A stretch of DNA of 64,000 bases from an uncultured Eubacteriales bacterium (GTDB lineage: Bacteria; Bacillota; Clostridia; Oscillospirales; CAG-272), in NCBI GenBank assembly GCA_934394585.1, contig CAKRQU010000005.1, forward strand, positions 1-64,000, given 5' to 3'. Position 1 is the stretch's first letter. Each line of letters opens with the position of its first letter. This document shows, piece by piece, positions 25,169 to 35,444 of the stretch. The position numbers were made by a program, and so were the translations under genes. Below the pieces are notes generated by a model. The model searched no databases and was not told where the DNA came from. It was given only the letters and a program-made list of their open reading frames with translations.

Positions 25169-25920
25169 CCGCGATTTCTCCTTTCCATTATTCCGAGAGC
25201 GGCGGGAATATCCGCTTTCGTCGTTATTTTTATATTGTCTGAGCCTGTTTCCACGCAGAAAACGCTGAATCCCGCGTGCTCCGCCATCATGGAATCATCC
25301 GTTATGGAAGCGCCTTTGTTTTTGCAGGTTTTCAGTGAAACGAAGTACACGTTCTTTTTGAAAACCTGCGGAGTCTGTGCGCGCCATACCAGACTTCTGT
25401 CAAGCGTACCGCTTATTTTCCCGTTTTCATCAACCTTTTTCAGCGTATCGGACGATTTTGTCGCCGCTATTGCGGCGCCGGTCCTGTATGCGGTTTCCAC
25501 TACGGAAGCTATTTTTTCAGGAGTGATAAGGCAGCGTGCGCCGTCGTGCACGGCGACAAAATCCGCTTTTCCCGATATTGCCGAAAATCCTTTCTCCGCG
25601 GATTTAGCCCGCGTATTTCCCCCGGTCACTACGCGCGAAAGCTTTGAAAGCGAATATTTCTTTTTGAAAACATCGTCATAATACGATGTTTCGGCTTCGT
25701 TTGCAACGACCACTATTTCATCTATCAGGTCGCATTCCTGAAATGCGCAGAGCGTATGAGCGATAACGCTTTTTCCTTCCAGCTCGATGAGTTGCTTCGA
25801 ATCACCGCCCATTCTGGTGCTCGTACCGGCGGCGAGAATGACAGCAGATGTGAAAGGATGTGCGCTTTTCTTTGTGATCACATTGACAGCCATGCTTATT
25901 TTTTTCAGTATATTTTTCAT
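25165..25920 (-). CDS. ispD: 2-C-methyl-D-erythritol 4-phosphate cytidylyltransferase
   Basis: Makes CDP-methylerythritol in the MEP pathway. 251 residues from the ATG at 25920, six bases after GGAGG (25927-25931); a TTG one codon earlier is too close to that site. The nucleotide-binding loop AVILAAGTSTRMGG is preceded by an unusual basic extension of about 25 residues. VHDGARCLI and TPQVFKK match the family. The pair ispD-ispF is a two-gene unit; a minus-strand TATAAT at 25963-25968 may be its -10. Confidence 0.95.
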   Translation of the reverse strand: MKNILKKISMAVNVITKKSAHPFTSAVILAAGTSTRMGGDSKQLIELEGKSVIAHTLCAFQECDLIDEIVVVANEAETSYYDDVFKKKYSLSKLSRVVTGGNTRAKSAEKGFSAISGKADFVAVHDGARCLITPEKIASVVETAYRTGAAIAATKSSDTLKKVDENGKISGTLDRSLVWRAQTPQVFKKNVYFVSLKTCKNKGASITDDSMMAEHAGFSVFCVETGSDNIKITTKADIPAALGIMERRNRG

Positions 25921-26101
25921 CAAAATCCTCCGTAGGATGTCTGTAACTCATTTATAATGCATATTATACCACAAAAACGGTCTGCGGGCGATAAAAAAAG
26001 TAAAAAAATTGAAAATAATATAAAAAATTTTTAAAAATCTATTTATTTATATGTGGAAATATATTATAATATAGTGTACAATAAAGCTTCAGAGGGGTGT
26101 T

Positions 26102-26941
26102 TTGGATTTGGAACTGCTTAAATACATTGCCGAACAGTTTCTGGCAATCAAGCTGATTGATATTCTTGATATCGCCGTAGTGTCGATACTCATTTATTAT
26201 ATAATAAAATTTATCCGTGACAGGCGCGCGAGCAAACTGGCTCTCGGTGTTCTGATGATACTTGTTGTTTTGCTGATAAGCGATATACTCGATATGCGCG
26301 CGCTGAAATTCCTGCTTTCAAATATAGTGCAGGTCGGACTTATTTCGCTGATAATAATTTTCCAGCCTGAATTGCGCTCCGCTCTCGAAAAAATGGGCGG
26401 AAGTCCTTTCCGCTCCATCAAAAATGCGGGCGAAGCGAAATCGTCCCAGACAAAGCACTCGGTGATAACAAACATATGCGAGGCGGCCAGCGATCTCGCA
26501 AAGGAATATACGGGCGCGCTGATCGTGATAGAGCGTTCCACGCCGCTCGGCGATATAATAAAAACGGGTACGGTAATAAATGCCGATGTCACCGTGCCGT
26601 TGCTGCGCAATATTTTTTACAATAAAGCCCCGCTGCACGACGGTGCCGTGGTTATAAAAAACGGCAGAATCTGCGCCGCAGGTTGCTTCCTTCCCATGTC
26701 CACAAATGACGATATAATAAAAGATCTCGGTACGCGCCACCGCTCCGCCATAGGTATGAGTGAAAACAGCGATGCCGTGGTAGTAGTGGTTTCCGAGGAA
26801 ACCGGCACGATATCCATCGCGGTGGACGGACAGCTGAAGCGAAACTATGATATGGGCACATTGCAGTCCGAGCTTTCCGTTCTTCTCGGCGAAGATCAGC
26901 ACGCAAAGGAACGCAAGGCGGACAAAGCACATGAAGCCTGA
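26102..26941 (+). CDS. cdaA: Diadenylate cyclase CdaA
   Basis: Makes cyclic di-AMP, which controls potassium and osmotic balance and cell-wall homeostasis. 279 residues. Three N-terminal membrane helices (about 10-80) are followed by the DAC domain with LHDGAVVI and GTRHRSAIG, the two catalytic motifs. The start is TTG with AGAGGGGT upstream. It is the first gene of a long co-directional run and is followed by a YbbR protein, its usual regulator. A weak -10, TATAAT (26065-26070), is 32 bases before the start. DarA, a likely receptor, is at 42.5 kb. Confidence 0.95.
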   Translation: MDLELLKYIAEQFLAIKLIDILDIAVVSILIYYIIKFIRDRRASKLALGVLMILVVLLISDILDMRALKFLLSNIVQVGLISLIIIFQPELRSALEKMGGSPFRSIKNAGEAKSSQTKHSVITNICEAASDLAKEYTGALIVIERSTPLGDIIKTGTVINADVTVPLLRNIFYNKAPLHDGAVVIKNGRICAAGCFLPMSTNDDIIKDLGTRHRSAIGMSENSDAVVVVVSEETGTISIAVDGQLKRNYDMGTLQSELSVLLGEDQHAKERKADKAHEA

Positions 26942-26974
26942 CACAATGAATACCGGAAAAGGAGGGGCAACGCA

Positions 26975-27493
26975 TTGAAGCCGAGTAAAATAAGCGACTT
27001 TTTCAAGCCGAAAAACACTGTGGTCGACAGGGAAGATGGCTCCGACGACTACACTGTGAAGCAAAATAAAAAAGCCGATATAATAATAAGAATTTTTTCC
27101 ATACTTGCGGCGATAATAATCTGGATTTACGCCGTGAGCACCGACGGTGCAATAAAAACAATAGATTATAAATTCACAAGCGCGGATATAGTTCTCGAAA
27201 ATGCGGAGATTCTTTCGGAAAGGACTCTGAAAGTAATCATAGAGGAAACGGATATAACAGTCACCGTAAAGGGCAGAAAGCTGAGCGCAGGAGATGCCGC
27301 GAGAAACAAAATAAAAGTATATGTTGATGTCGCCGGAATAAATTCCGTGGGAGAAACGGTGCTGAAGCTGAATGTAAAGGTACCGCTCGGCGTTACGCTC
27401 GATTCTTTTTCACCGGAATATGTAAAGGCGGACGTGACGCTCGGTTCTCCGCTTAATCTGCCTGCCGAAAGCAGCATGGATTCAAACGGGTGA
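26975..27493 (+). CDS. YbbR-domain membrane protein (CdaR-like)
   Basis: 172 residues. A cytoplasmic N-terminus of about 35 residues is followed by one membrane helix (IIIRIFSILAAIIIWIYAV) and a single extracellular YbbR-like domain. In Bacillus the equivalent CdaR binds CdaA and tunes cyclic di-AMP output; several YbbR domains are usual there, so this is a reduced form. The start is TTG behind GGAGGG (26961-26966). The stop overlaps the next gene. Confidence 0.85.
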   Translation: MKPSKISDFFKPKNTVVDREDGSDDYTVKQNKKADIIIRIFSILAAIIIWIYAVSTDGAIKTIDYKFTSADIVLENAEILSERTLKVIIEETDITVTVKGRKLSAGDAARNKIKVYVDVAGINSVGETVLKLNVKVPLGVTLDSFSPEYVKADVTLGSPLNLPAESSMDSNG

Positions 27494-29100
27494 TTATGCA
27501 GAAATATATAGTACAGAATATAAAATTGCCGATAGGAGCTTCAACATACGATGTTTTCTCTTCCGCGAGAAAGCGTTTGTTGAAGTTCTTTTCCGCAAAA
27601 AACATAAACGATCTGAAAATATATAAAAAATCCGTGGATGCAAGAAAGAAAAACGATATAAAATTCGTTTATTCCGTGATGGCATCCGCAGAGGGGAAAG
27701 CGGACGTTTCAAAACTCGCCTCGGAAGGCATTGCCGTGGCAAAAAATGCGGATATTTCCCCCGTTTTCGGGAGCGAGGAAATGCACGGGCGACCTGTGAT
27801 AGTCGGATTCGGTCCGTGCGGAATGTTTGCGGCGCTTCTGCTTGCTAAATACGGATATCGCCCCATAGTTCTGGAGCGCGGCAAAAATACAAAGGAAAGA
27901 AGCGCGGACGCGGCGCATTTTTACGAGAGCGGAAAGCTCGATACCGAGTCGAATATCCAGTTCGGCGCGGGCGGCGCAGGTACTTTTTCCGACGGAAAGC
28001 TGATGACGCGCATAAACGATCCGAAATGTGCCTTTGTTCTCGAAACAATGGTTTCGTGCGGAGCACCTGAGGATATACTTTCAAATGCACGCCCCCATGT
28101 GGGAACAGACCATCTGAAAACCGTGGTATCGGAAATGGAAAATCAGATAGTTTCTCTCGGCGGCGAAATAAGATATAAAACGCGTTTTGACGGATTTGCC
28201 GCAGAGTCCGGACGCACTGTGCGCAGCATTGCCGCGGGCGGAGATACCGTGGAATGCGGAGTTCTCGTTCTCGCCGTGGGACACAGCGCGAGAGATACGT
28301 TTTCCGTTCTCGGCAAAAGCTCGCTCGTGCTTACGCCGAAGCCTTTTTCCGTGGGCGTGAGAACAGAGCATCTTCAGGAAAACATTGACAAAGCGCTGTA
28401 CGGCGATATGGCGGGAGATCCGCGTCTGCCTGTCGGAGAATATAATCTTTCCTGCCATATCGGAGGGAGAGGCGTATATACATTCTGCATGTGTCCCGGC
28501 GGCGAAGTCGTAGCCGCCGCATCCGAACACGGCGGAGTGGTGACAAACGGCATGAGCAGCTACAGCCGCGACGGGAAAAATGCCAATTGCGCTGTTGCCG
28601 TTTCCGTATTGCCGGAGGATTTCGGCGGCACGGTTAGCGGAGCCATAGATTTTCAGCGCAGGATAGAAAGGGCGGCATACGCGGCTGGCGGCGGAAATTA
28701 CACTGCGCCGTGCCAGAGCATGGGCAGCTTTCTCGGCAAAGGCACAAAAAACGATGTCGGCGGCATTTCTCCGACATACATGGACGGCAATGTCGCATTT
28801 ACCGAGCTGGAAAAGATATTTCCGTCGTTTATTACAGACTCATTGCGGACCGGCTTTTGCGATTTCGATAAAAAGCTGCACGGATTTGCAGCAGAAGACG
28901 CAGTGATAACAGCGCCTGAAACGCGCACCTCGTCGCCTTTGCGCATGCAGCGCGACGCGGATTTCACGGCGAAAAATTATGATAATATATATGTTGGCGG
29001 AGAGGGCGCCGGATATGCCGGCGGCATAACGAGTGCCGCGCTCGACGGCGTGAATATCGCGCTGGCGATAATGGCGCGTTTCAGTCCTCCTGCATTGTAA
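27490..29100 (+). CDS. FAD-dependent dehydrogenase, COG2509 type
   Basis: 536 residues. An N-terminal domain of about 90 residues precedes the FAD-binding motif VIVGFGPCGMFAALLLAKYG, then SNIQFGAGGAGTFSDGKL and a C-terminal YVGGEGAGYAGGI, all typical of this uncharacterised flavoprotein family. Substrate and role are unknown; it is often found near ybbR and glmM in Clostridia. A GTG at 27490 overlaps the ybbR stop (GTGA); an ATG two codons later is the alternative start. No clear ribosome site is visible, consistent with translational coupling. Confidence 0.88.
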   Translation: MIMQKYIVQNIKLPIGASTYDVFSSARKRLLKFFSAKNINDLKIYKKSVDARKKNDIKFVYSVMASAEGKADVSKLASEGIAVAKNADISPVFGSEEMHGRPVIVGFGPCGMFAALLLAKYGYRPIVLERGKNTKERSADAAHFYESGKLDTESNIQFGAGGAGTFSDGKLMTRINDPKCAFVLETMVSCGAPEDILSNARPHVGTDHLKTVVSEMENQIVSLGGEIRYKTRFDGFAAESGRTVRSIAAGGDTVECGVLVLAVGHSARDTFSVLGKSSLVLTPKPFSVGVRTEHLQENIDKALYGDMAGDPRLPVGEYNLSCHIGGRGVYTFCMCPGGEVVAAASEHGGVVTNGMSSYSRDGKNANCAVAVSVLPEDFGGTVSGAIDFQRRIERAAYAAGGGNYTAPCQSMGSFLGKGTKNDVGGISPTYMDGNVAFTELEKIFPSFITDSLRTGFCDFDKKLHGFAAEDAVITAPETRTSSPLRMQRDADFTAKNYDNIYVGGEGAGYAGGITSAALDGVNIALAIMARFSPPAL

Positions 29101-29116
29101 AAAGGAGTGAAAATCT

Positions 29117-31234
29117 TTGAGAACGGAGAAAAAATGGGTACTTCTCGAGCAGGATGACGTGCAGGTGAAAGCGCTTTCCGATGCTCTGGGCGTATCGTCA
29201 GTGACGGCGCGTGTGCTGATAAACCGCGGCTATTCCGATGCGGAAAAAGCAAAGGCTTTTATCGAAAAATCCGAAAGCTTTCTGCATAATCCTTTTCTTC
29301 TCCGCGATATGGACAAAGCCGTTTCGCGCATACTCCGCGCCATCGAAAATAACGAAAAAATAACGGTTTACGGAGATTACGATGCCGACGGTGTAACATC
29401 GACATCGCTTTTGCTCCGATATTTCAGAAGCAAAGAGGCAAATGCCGATTTTTATATTCCGTCGCGCGAGGAAGAGGGCTACGGAATAAACCGCGATGCG
29501 ATAAATACAATAAAAGAAAGCGGGACAAGCCTGATAGTGACCGTGGATACGGGAATAACCGCCGCGGAAGAAGCGGCTTTTGCCCGTGAACTCGGCATGG
29601 ATATGGTCATCACGGATCACCATCAGTGTCCGCAGGTGCTCCCCGATGCGGCAGCCGTTGTAAATCCGCACAGACCCGACTGCGAGTATCCGTACAAGGA
29701 CCTCGCGGGGGTAGGCGTGGCATTCAAACTGGTATGTGCGCTGGAACTGGCTGAAAACGACGGCGGAAATTATAATATAGAAACAATAAAGGATGTCTGC
29801 CGCGAGTATATCGCGCTTGCCGCCATAGGCACCATAGCGGATGTCATGCCGGTGACGGATGAAAACAGAATAATCATTCACATAGGGCTGAATATGATAC
29901 GCGGCACGGAGGATATCGGGATAAAGGCGCTTTTTGCCGCATCGGATATAGAAACGGATACAAACAGAAATAAAAGAAGTGTCCTGAAGCGCATATCCGT
30001 TTCATCGGTGGCTTTCGGCGTGGTGCCGAGGATAAATGCCTCAGGGCGTATGGGCGACGCGGGCAGAGCCGTGCAGCTTTTCATGACGAAATCGCCGGAG
30101 CTTGCAAATGCGATAGCAGAGGAGCTTTGCGCATACAACAGAGAAAGGCAGGCTCTGGAATATTCCATATTCAGCGAAGCTGAAAAATTTCTGCGTGACA
30201 ATCCCGACTGCGCCGGGAAAAACATACTTGTGATAGCGGGCGAGGATTGGCACAACGGGGTGATAGGCATAGTCGCATCAAAAATAACCGAAAAATACGG
30301 AAAGCCGAGCGTGCTCATTTCATTGCCGAAAAGCGGCGATGAGGGTCGCGGCTCCGCGCGAAGCGTTGCGGGATTTGACATATTTTCGGCTTTCTGCGAT
30401 TGCTCGGAATTGCTGATAAAATTCGGCGGTCATGAAGGCGCGGCGGGGCTGAGCATACTGCGCGAAAATATAAATTCTTTCCGCGAAAAGATAAATGAGT
30501 ATGCGGGAAATATATTTTCAAAGGGAATGCCGGAGCCTGAATGCAAAGCGGACTGTATAATATCCCCCGATGAAATAAATATGATACAGGCTAATGAGCT
30601 TTATCTGCTCGAGCCTTACGGTATAGGCAATCCTGCGCCGATTTTCATGCTGGAAGATGCGGTAATCGACGATATCGTGATGCTGAAAGGCGACAAGCAT
30701 ACAAAAGCGATGATAGATTGCGATAATACGGATGTGCCCGCATTGTTTTTCGGTCGCAATCTTTACGATGAGGGATATGAAAAGGGCGACGAAGCCGATA
30801 TACTTTTCAATATGGACGTAAACGAATTCCGCGGAGTATGCACCGTGCAGATGATGGGAAAAGAAATCCGTTTCGGCGGAGAAACCGCAGAGGCGTATGC
30901 CGAAGCGGAAAAGGATGCACGCAGATTTGTGTGCGGAGAGGGACTTTGCGCTCCGGATGATTTTCCGCTGCGCGACGATTTTGCGGATTTTTACCGCTAT
31001 CTGCGCAAAAATCTCCATACGGGAAAATGCGAGATAAACGCAAAGTCGGTGCTCCGTCTTTTCCCCGAAATATCGTATCTGAAGCTGCTGCTGATGATAC
31101 TTGTGCTCGAAGATTGCGCACTGATACATACGGAAATGCGTTCCGGTCTGAATTACGTTTTTTCCGTTCCTTCCGTTACGGAAAAAACAGATATTACAAA
31201 AAACAGGCTTCTCGAAAAAATAAAAATAGGATAA
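29117..31234 (+). CDS. recJ: Single-stranded-DNA-specific exonuclease RecJ
   Basis: 5'-3' exonuclease for recombination and mismatch repair. 705 residues. The DHH-family motifs are VYGDYDADGVTSTSLL near 80, VDTGITAAEE near 144 and VITDHHQC near 165. The DHHA1 domain includes KFGGHEGAAGLS near 437, and an OB-fold follows. The start is TTG behind AAAGGAG (29101-29107), with no nearby ATG. Confidence 0.95.
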   Translation: MRTEKKWVLLEQDDVQVKALSDALGVSSVTARVLINRGYSDAEKAKAFIEKSESFLHNPFLLRDMDKAVSRILRAIENNEKITVYGDYDADGVTSTSLLLRYFRSKEANADFYIPSREEEGYGINRDAINTIKESGTSLIVTVDTGITAAEEAAFARELGMDMVITDHHQCPQVLPDAAAVVNPHRPDCEYPYKDLAGVGVAFKLVCALELAENDGGNYNIETIKDVCREYIALAAIGTIADVMPVTDENRIIIHIGLNMIRGTEDIGIKALFAASDIETDTNRNKRSVLKRISVSSVAFGVVPRINASGRMGDAGRAVQLFMTKSPELANAIAEELCAYNRERQALEYSIFSEAEKFLRDNPDCAGKNILVIAGEDWHNGVIGIVASKITEKYGKPSVLISLPKSGDEGRGSARSVAGFDIFSAFCDCSELLIKFGGHEGAAGLSILRENINSFREKINEYAGNIFSKGMPEPECKADCIISPDEINMIQANELYLLEPYGIGNPAPIFMLEDAVIDDIVMLKGDKHTKAMIDCDNTDVPALFFGRNLYDEGYEKGDEADILFNMDVNEFRGVCTVQMMGKEIRFGGETAEAYAEAEKDARRFVCGEGLCAPDDFPLRDDFADFYRYLRKNLHTGKCEINAKSVLRLFPEISYLKLLLMILVLEDCALIHTEMRSGLNYVFSVPSVTEKTDITKNRLLEKIKIG

Positions 31235-31256
31235 CTGCGGGAAGCGGGAGAAAAAT

Positions 31257-33467
31257 ATGTTTTACGGCACAGATAAGCTGATGTTCATACTGGAAAGTAC
31301 GGGCAAAGCTTATAATATCGACAAAATAAAAAAAGCATACGAATATGCGAAAGAGCTTCATAGCGGACAATTCCGCAAAAGCGGGGAGGAATATATAAAT
31401 CATCCTCTCGCCGTGGCGGAAATCGTCGCGGGGCTCGGACTTGATACCGATTCCGTATGCGCCGCGCTTCTGCACGATACCGTGGAGGATTGCTCCGAAA
31501 AAACGGATATCGACAAGATACGAAAACTTTTCGGCGACAGCGTGGCGGAGCTGGTGGACGGTCTTACAAAGCTTGTCCAGATTCCTTTTGAGGACAAAGA
31601 AGACGAGCACATGGAAAACCTGCGCAAAATGTTTTTTGCCATGGCAAAGGATATCCGCGTCATCTTTATAAAGCTGGCTGACAGACTGCACAATATGCGC
31701 ACGCTCGACGCGCAGGAGGAAAGCAAACGCCGCCGCATAGCGCTGGAAACGATGCATGTCTATGCTCCCCTCGCTCACCGTCTCGGTATGCAGAAAATAA
31801 AGCAGGAGCTGGAAAATCTCGCGCTTTCCTATCTCGACCCGATAGGCTATGACGAGGTTCGGAATGACATAAGCAAAAAATACGGGCAAAATCGCGGATT
31901 TATAGACAATATAAAGAAAAGCATAACAGAATATCTGAAAGAAAACGGACTCGATGTCACAATAGAGGGGCGCGTAAAATCGGTTTACAGCATATATCGC
32001 AAGATGTATCAGCAAAATAAAAATTTCGATGAAATCTACGATTTTTATGCCGTCCGTATAATTGTGAATACCGTAGCCGAATGCTACAGCGCGCTCGGAT
32101 ATATTCATGAAATGTACAATTCCATCCCCGGCAGATTCAAGGACTACATTTCCACGCCTAAGGCAAACATGTACAGTTCGCTCCATACCACGGTAATAGG
32201 CAGGGACGGCATTCCTTTCGAAGTTCAGATACGCACATGGGAAATGCACCACATAGCCGAATACGGTATCGCGGCGCACTGGAAATATAAATCCGGCGAC
32301 AGAACAAAAGAAGATATAGATAAAAAGCTGGAATGGATATCAAAGCTTGTGGAGGATGAATCCACCACGGCGGATCACGACGATTTTCTGGAAGCGATAA
32401 AAATAGATATTTTCCAGGATGAAACTTTTGTTTTCACGCCGAAAGGCGATGTGGTAAACCTCCCGCAAAATTCGACATGCATAGATTTTGCATATCACAT
32501 ACATTCCGCCGTGGGCAACAGGATGGTGGGCGCCAAGGTAAACGGAATGATTGTTCCGATAGACCGCGAGCTGAAAAACGGCGAAATAGTGGAGATACTC
32601 ACATCCTCCTCGGCAAAGGGACCGAGCCGCGACTGGCTGAATATAGTAAAAACCAGCGAGGCAAAGGCAAAAATACGTCAGTGGTTCAAAAAGGAAAAAC
32701 GCGACGAAAATATTGCCGAGGGCAAAAACGCATTTATTTCGGAGCTGAAACATTACGGCAGGAGCTATACCGACGAACAATTTGAAAAAATCACGGAAAA
32801 TGTGGCTGCACGTTGCGGAATGAATAACGCTGCCGAGCTTTTCAATATGCTGGGCTACGGCGGTCTTTCCGTTTCAAAAATATCCGTGCGCATCCGCGAC
32901 GAATTTGACAGGATAGTGACACCGCCGCCGGAGGCAGAGCCCATAACGGACGTTTCACAGGTTCAGACGGTGCAAAAGCCCTATTCCAGAGGCAGCTACA
33001 ACGGAGTTGCCGTGGATGGTCTGGAGGGCTGTCAGGTGAAATTTGCAAAATGTTGCAATCCGCTCCCCGGGGATAACATCATAGGATTTATCACAAAGGG
33101 ATACGGAATATCAGTTCACAAATGCGATTGCAAAAACGCGCTCGCGTCGATGAAGGATAATCCCGACAGGTTTGTGCGCGTGGAATGGCGCAAAACATCG
33201 GGCGGAGGCGATGCTTCGGGCGGTCAGTATGAAGCCGTGATGCGCATTTTCGCGGAGGACAGAATATCTCTGCTCGCCGATATAACATCCGCTCTCGCCG
33301 ATATGCGCGTATCTATCATGCAGATAAATACGCAAAACAAAAGCGGCGGTCAGGCGATAATAAGCATAGGCGTGGCGTGCAAAAATCTCGACCACTATAC
33401 GAGCATAGTTTCCAGAATGAAAAATATAAAAGGCGTATATTCCGTAGAACGCGGATATACGTCGTAA
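31257..33467 (+). CDS. rel: Bifunctional (p)ppGpp synthetase/hydrolase
   Basis: Stringent-response enzyme. 736 residues, usual for Rel. The hydrolase HD domain has LLHDTVED near 78, and the synthetase has RVKSVYSIYRKM and YDFYAVRIIV near 240-270 and YSSLHTTVIG near 305. The TGS domain begins VFTPKGDVVNLP near 392, a zinc-finger/helical region has CCNPLPGD, and a C-terminal ACT domain ends the protein. Both catalytic halves look intact. It lies between recJ and dtd, a common clostridial order. Confidence 0.96.
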   Translation: MFYGTDKLMFILESTGKAYNIDKIKKAYEYAKELHSGQFRKSGEEYINHPLAVAEIVAGLGLDTDSVCAALLHDTVEDCSEKTDIDKIRKLFGDSVAELVDGLTKLVQIPFEDKEDEHMENLRKMFFAMAKDIRVIFIKLADRLHNMRTLDAQEESKRRRIALETMHVYAPLAHRLGMQKIKQELENLALSYLDPIGYDEVRNDISKKYGQNRGFIDNIKKSITEYLKENGLDVTIEGRVKSVYSIYRKMYQQNKNFDEIYDFYAVRIIVNTVAECYSALGYIHEMYNSIPGRFKDYISTPKANMYSSLHTTVIGRDGIPFEVQIRTWEMHHIAEYGIAAHWKYKSGDRTKEDIDKKLEWISKLVEDESTTADHDDFLEAIKIDIFQDETFVFTPKGDVVNLPQNSTCIDFAYHIHSAVGNRMVGAKVNGMIVPIDRELKNGEIVEILTSSSAKGPSRDWLNIVKTSEAKAKIRQWFKKEKRDENIAEGKNAFISELKHYGRSYTDEQFEKITENVAARCGMNNAAELFNMLGYGGLSVSKISVRIRDEFDRIVTPPPEAEPITDVSQVQTVQKPYSRGSYNGVAVDGLEGCQVKFAKCCNPLPGDNIIGFITKGYGISVHKCDCKNALASMKDNPDRFVRVEWRKTSGGGDASGGQYEAVMRIFAEDRISLLADITSALADMRVSIMQINTQNKSGGQAIISIGVACKNLDHYTSIVSRMKNIKGVYSVERGYTS

Positions 33468-33483
33468 ATGAGGTGAAAAAGCT

Positions 33484-33942
33484 ATGAGAGCGGTAATACA
33501 GCGCGTATCCTCGGCGCGGGTTATCTCCGACGGTATCCTCACGGGAAAAGCAGGGAAGGGTTTGGTAATCCTTCTCGGGGTGAAAAAGGGAGATACGGAA
33601 AAAGACGCGCAGGCGCTCGCGCTCAAAATATCAAAACTGCGCATTTTTTCCGGCGAAAACGACAAGCAGAATCTCAGCATAAATGATATCGGCGGAAGCG
33701 CGCTTGTGATATCCAATTTTACTCTGTATGCCAACTATGCGCACGGAAACCGCCCAGATTATTTTACAAGCGAGGCGCCCGAGCGCGCAAATATGCTATA
33801 TGAGCATTTCATATCGTGCCTGAAAAAAGAAATTCCCGATGTGCAATGCGGGGTTTTCGGCGCGTATATGAAGCCCCAAATAAATGCGGACGGTCCCATA
33901 ACCATAGTTATGGACAGCGAAGTTCTTTTGAATAAAGGATAA
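33484..33942 (+). CDS. dtd: D-aminoacyl-tRNA deacylase
   Basis: Removes D-amino acids from mischarged tRNAs. 152 residues. The N-terminal MRAVIQRVSSARV and the Gly-cis-Pro motif in NADGPITI are present. The first catalytic motif reads SNFTLYANYAHGNRP, with Asn in place of the nearly universal Gln of SQxTL. The rest of that loop keeps the GNRP. It starts 16 bases after rel. Confidence 0.93.
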   Translation: MRAVIQRVSSARVISDGILTGKAGKGLVILLGVKKGDTEKDAQALALKISKLRIFSGENDKQNLSINDIGGSALVISNFTLYANYAHGNRPDYFTSEAPERANMLYEHFISCLKKEIPDVQCGVFGAYMKPQINADGPITIVMDSEVLLNKG

Positions 33943-33950
33943 AAATTTTT

Positions 33951-35429
33951 ATGATATTAAATATAAACGGCGAGATAAATGAATATTATGTACAGACGCT
34001 TTGTATGCTGTTTTTCCCGGGGGAGAAATTTTCCGCACGCAAAACCGATGAAAATGCTCCCGAGGCGGATATTTCACTCGAAGAGAGCGTGGACGGCATA
34101 ACCGCCTGCGTGCGCCTTTCCCATCTCGGAAAAACGGTGGAAAAATCGTATTTCGAGCCTTTTTCCGATAAGGAAACCATAGAAAAAACGCGCAAAATCG
34201 CTGTGGGAAAGGCATTTTTCAATGCAGGAAAGAAGCTCGTCGGCAAAGCTCCGCAATGGGGCATACTGACAGGCGTGCGCCCTGCGAAGCTCGCTTTGCA
34301 GGCTCTTTCGGAAGGAGCCACAAAAGCGGAAGTCCGCGCAAAATTTACAAAGGAATATTTCGCAAATGCAAAAAAAGCGGCTCTCGCCTGCGATACAGCC
34401 TACTGCGAAAAGAAAATCATTGCCACGGCTTTGCCGAATGCGTGCAGTATATATATTTCCATTCCTTTTTGCCCGAGCAGATGCAGCTATTGCTCGTTTG
34501 TTTCGTATACATCTCCGAAACTGCTCGGACTGCTGGAGGGATATCTCGACCGCCTGTGCCTCGATATCGCCGATCAGGCGGCACTGATAAAGCAGCTCGG
34601 TCTTACCGTTGCCACGGTGTATATCGGCGGAGGAACGCCGACTACGCTGAGCGCCGGACAACTGGAAAAGCTGCTCTCGGTCATCACCTCTTGCGTTGAT
34701 ATGAAAAACGTGGAGGAATTTACCGTAGAGGCGGGACGCCCCGATACGATAACGCGGGAAAAGCTCGATGTCATAAAAAAATACGGCGTCACGAGAATAA
34801 GCATAAATACGCAGACGCTGAATGACGAGGTTTTGGAGCTGATAGGCAGAAAGCATACGGCAAAGGATTTTTACCGCGCATTTGAGTGGGCGCGTGAAGC
34901 CGGCATACCGCAGATAAATACCGATCTGATAGCGGGACTCCCGGGTGAAGGCTTCGGCAGTTTTTCTTCCACTGTGGATGAAATAATAAAGCTGTGCCCC
35001 GAAAATCTGACTGTACATACGCTCTGCATAAAAAATGCGGCTGATTTTTCGCAAAAGCGCTCATTTATTTACGACAGAGGCGAAAATGTCGCCACAAAGC
35101 TGGTTGACTACGCGCATCTTGCGATAAAAAATGCGGGTTATATTCCTTATTATATGTACAGGCAGAAAAACACCGTAGACAACCTTGAAAACGTCGGTTT
35201 TTGTCTTCCGGGCTGTGAAGGCAGATATAATATATATATGATGGAAGAAATTCACAGCATTTTTGCGATAGGCGCGGGAGCCGTTTCAAAGCTGGTAGAC
35301 AGAAAATCCGGCAAAATAGAAAGGATATTTGAATATAAATATCCGTACGAATACCTTTCCGAGGAAAATGAACAACGCGAAGCAGACAAAAAAGAAAAAA
35401 TAACAGAATTTTATAAAAATATCAGCTGA
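33951..35429 (+). CDS. hemZ: Oxygen-independent coproporphyrinogen III oxidase-like HemZ
   Basis: Radical-SAM enzyme of the HemZ subgroup. 492 residues. The cluster motif is IPFCPSRCSYCSF (CxxxCxxC) near 170, with the glycine-rich YIGGGTPTTLS after it, and an N-terminal extension of about 160 residues typical of HemZ. The family is linked to haem or related radical chemistry, but in haem-lacking anaerobes the true substrate is uncertain. Start 8 bases after dtd, with AAAGGAT upstream. Confidence 0.9.
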   Translation: MILNINGEINEYYVQTLCMLFFPGEKFSARKTDENAPEADISLEESVDGITACVRLSHLGKTVEKSYFEPFSDKETIEKTRKIAVGKAFFNAGKKLVGKAPQWGILTGVRPAKLALQALSEGATKAEVRAKFTKEYFANAKKAALACDTAYCEKKIIATALPNACSIYISIPFCPSRCSYCSFVSYTSPKLLGLLEGYLDRLCLDIADQAALIKQLGLTVATVYIGGGTPTTLSAGQLEKLLSVITSCVDMKNVEEFTVEAGRPDTITREKLDVIKKYGVTRISINTQTLNDEVLELIGRKHTAKDFYRAFEWAREAGIPQINTDLIAGLPGEGFGSFSSTVDEIIKLCPENLTVHTLCIKNAADFSQKRSFIYDRGENVATKLVDYAHLAIKNAGYIPYYMYRQKNTVDNLENVGFCLPGCEGRYNIYMMEEIHSIFAIGAGAVSKLVDRKSGKIERIFEYKYPYEYLSEENEQREADKKEKITEFYKNIS

Positions 35430-35444
35430 CAGGAGGTTCGTTTA

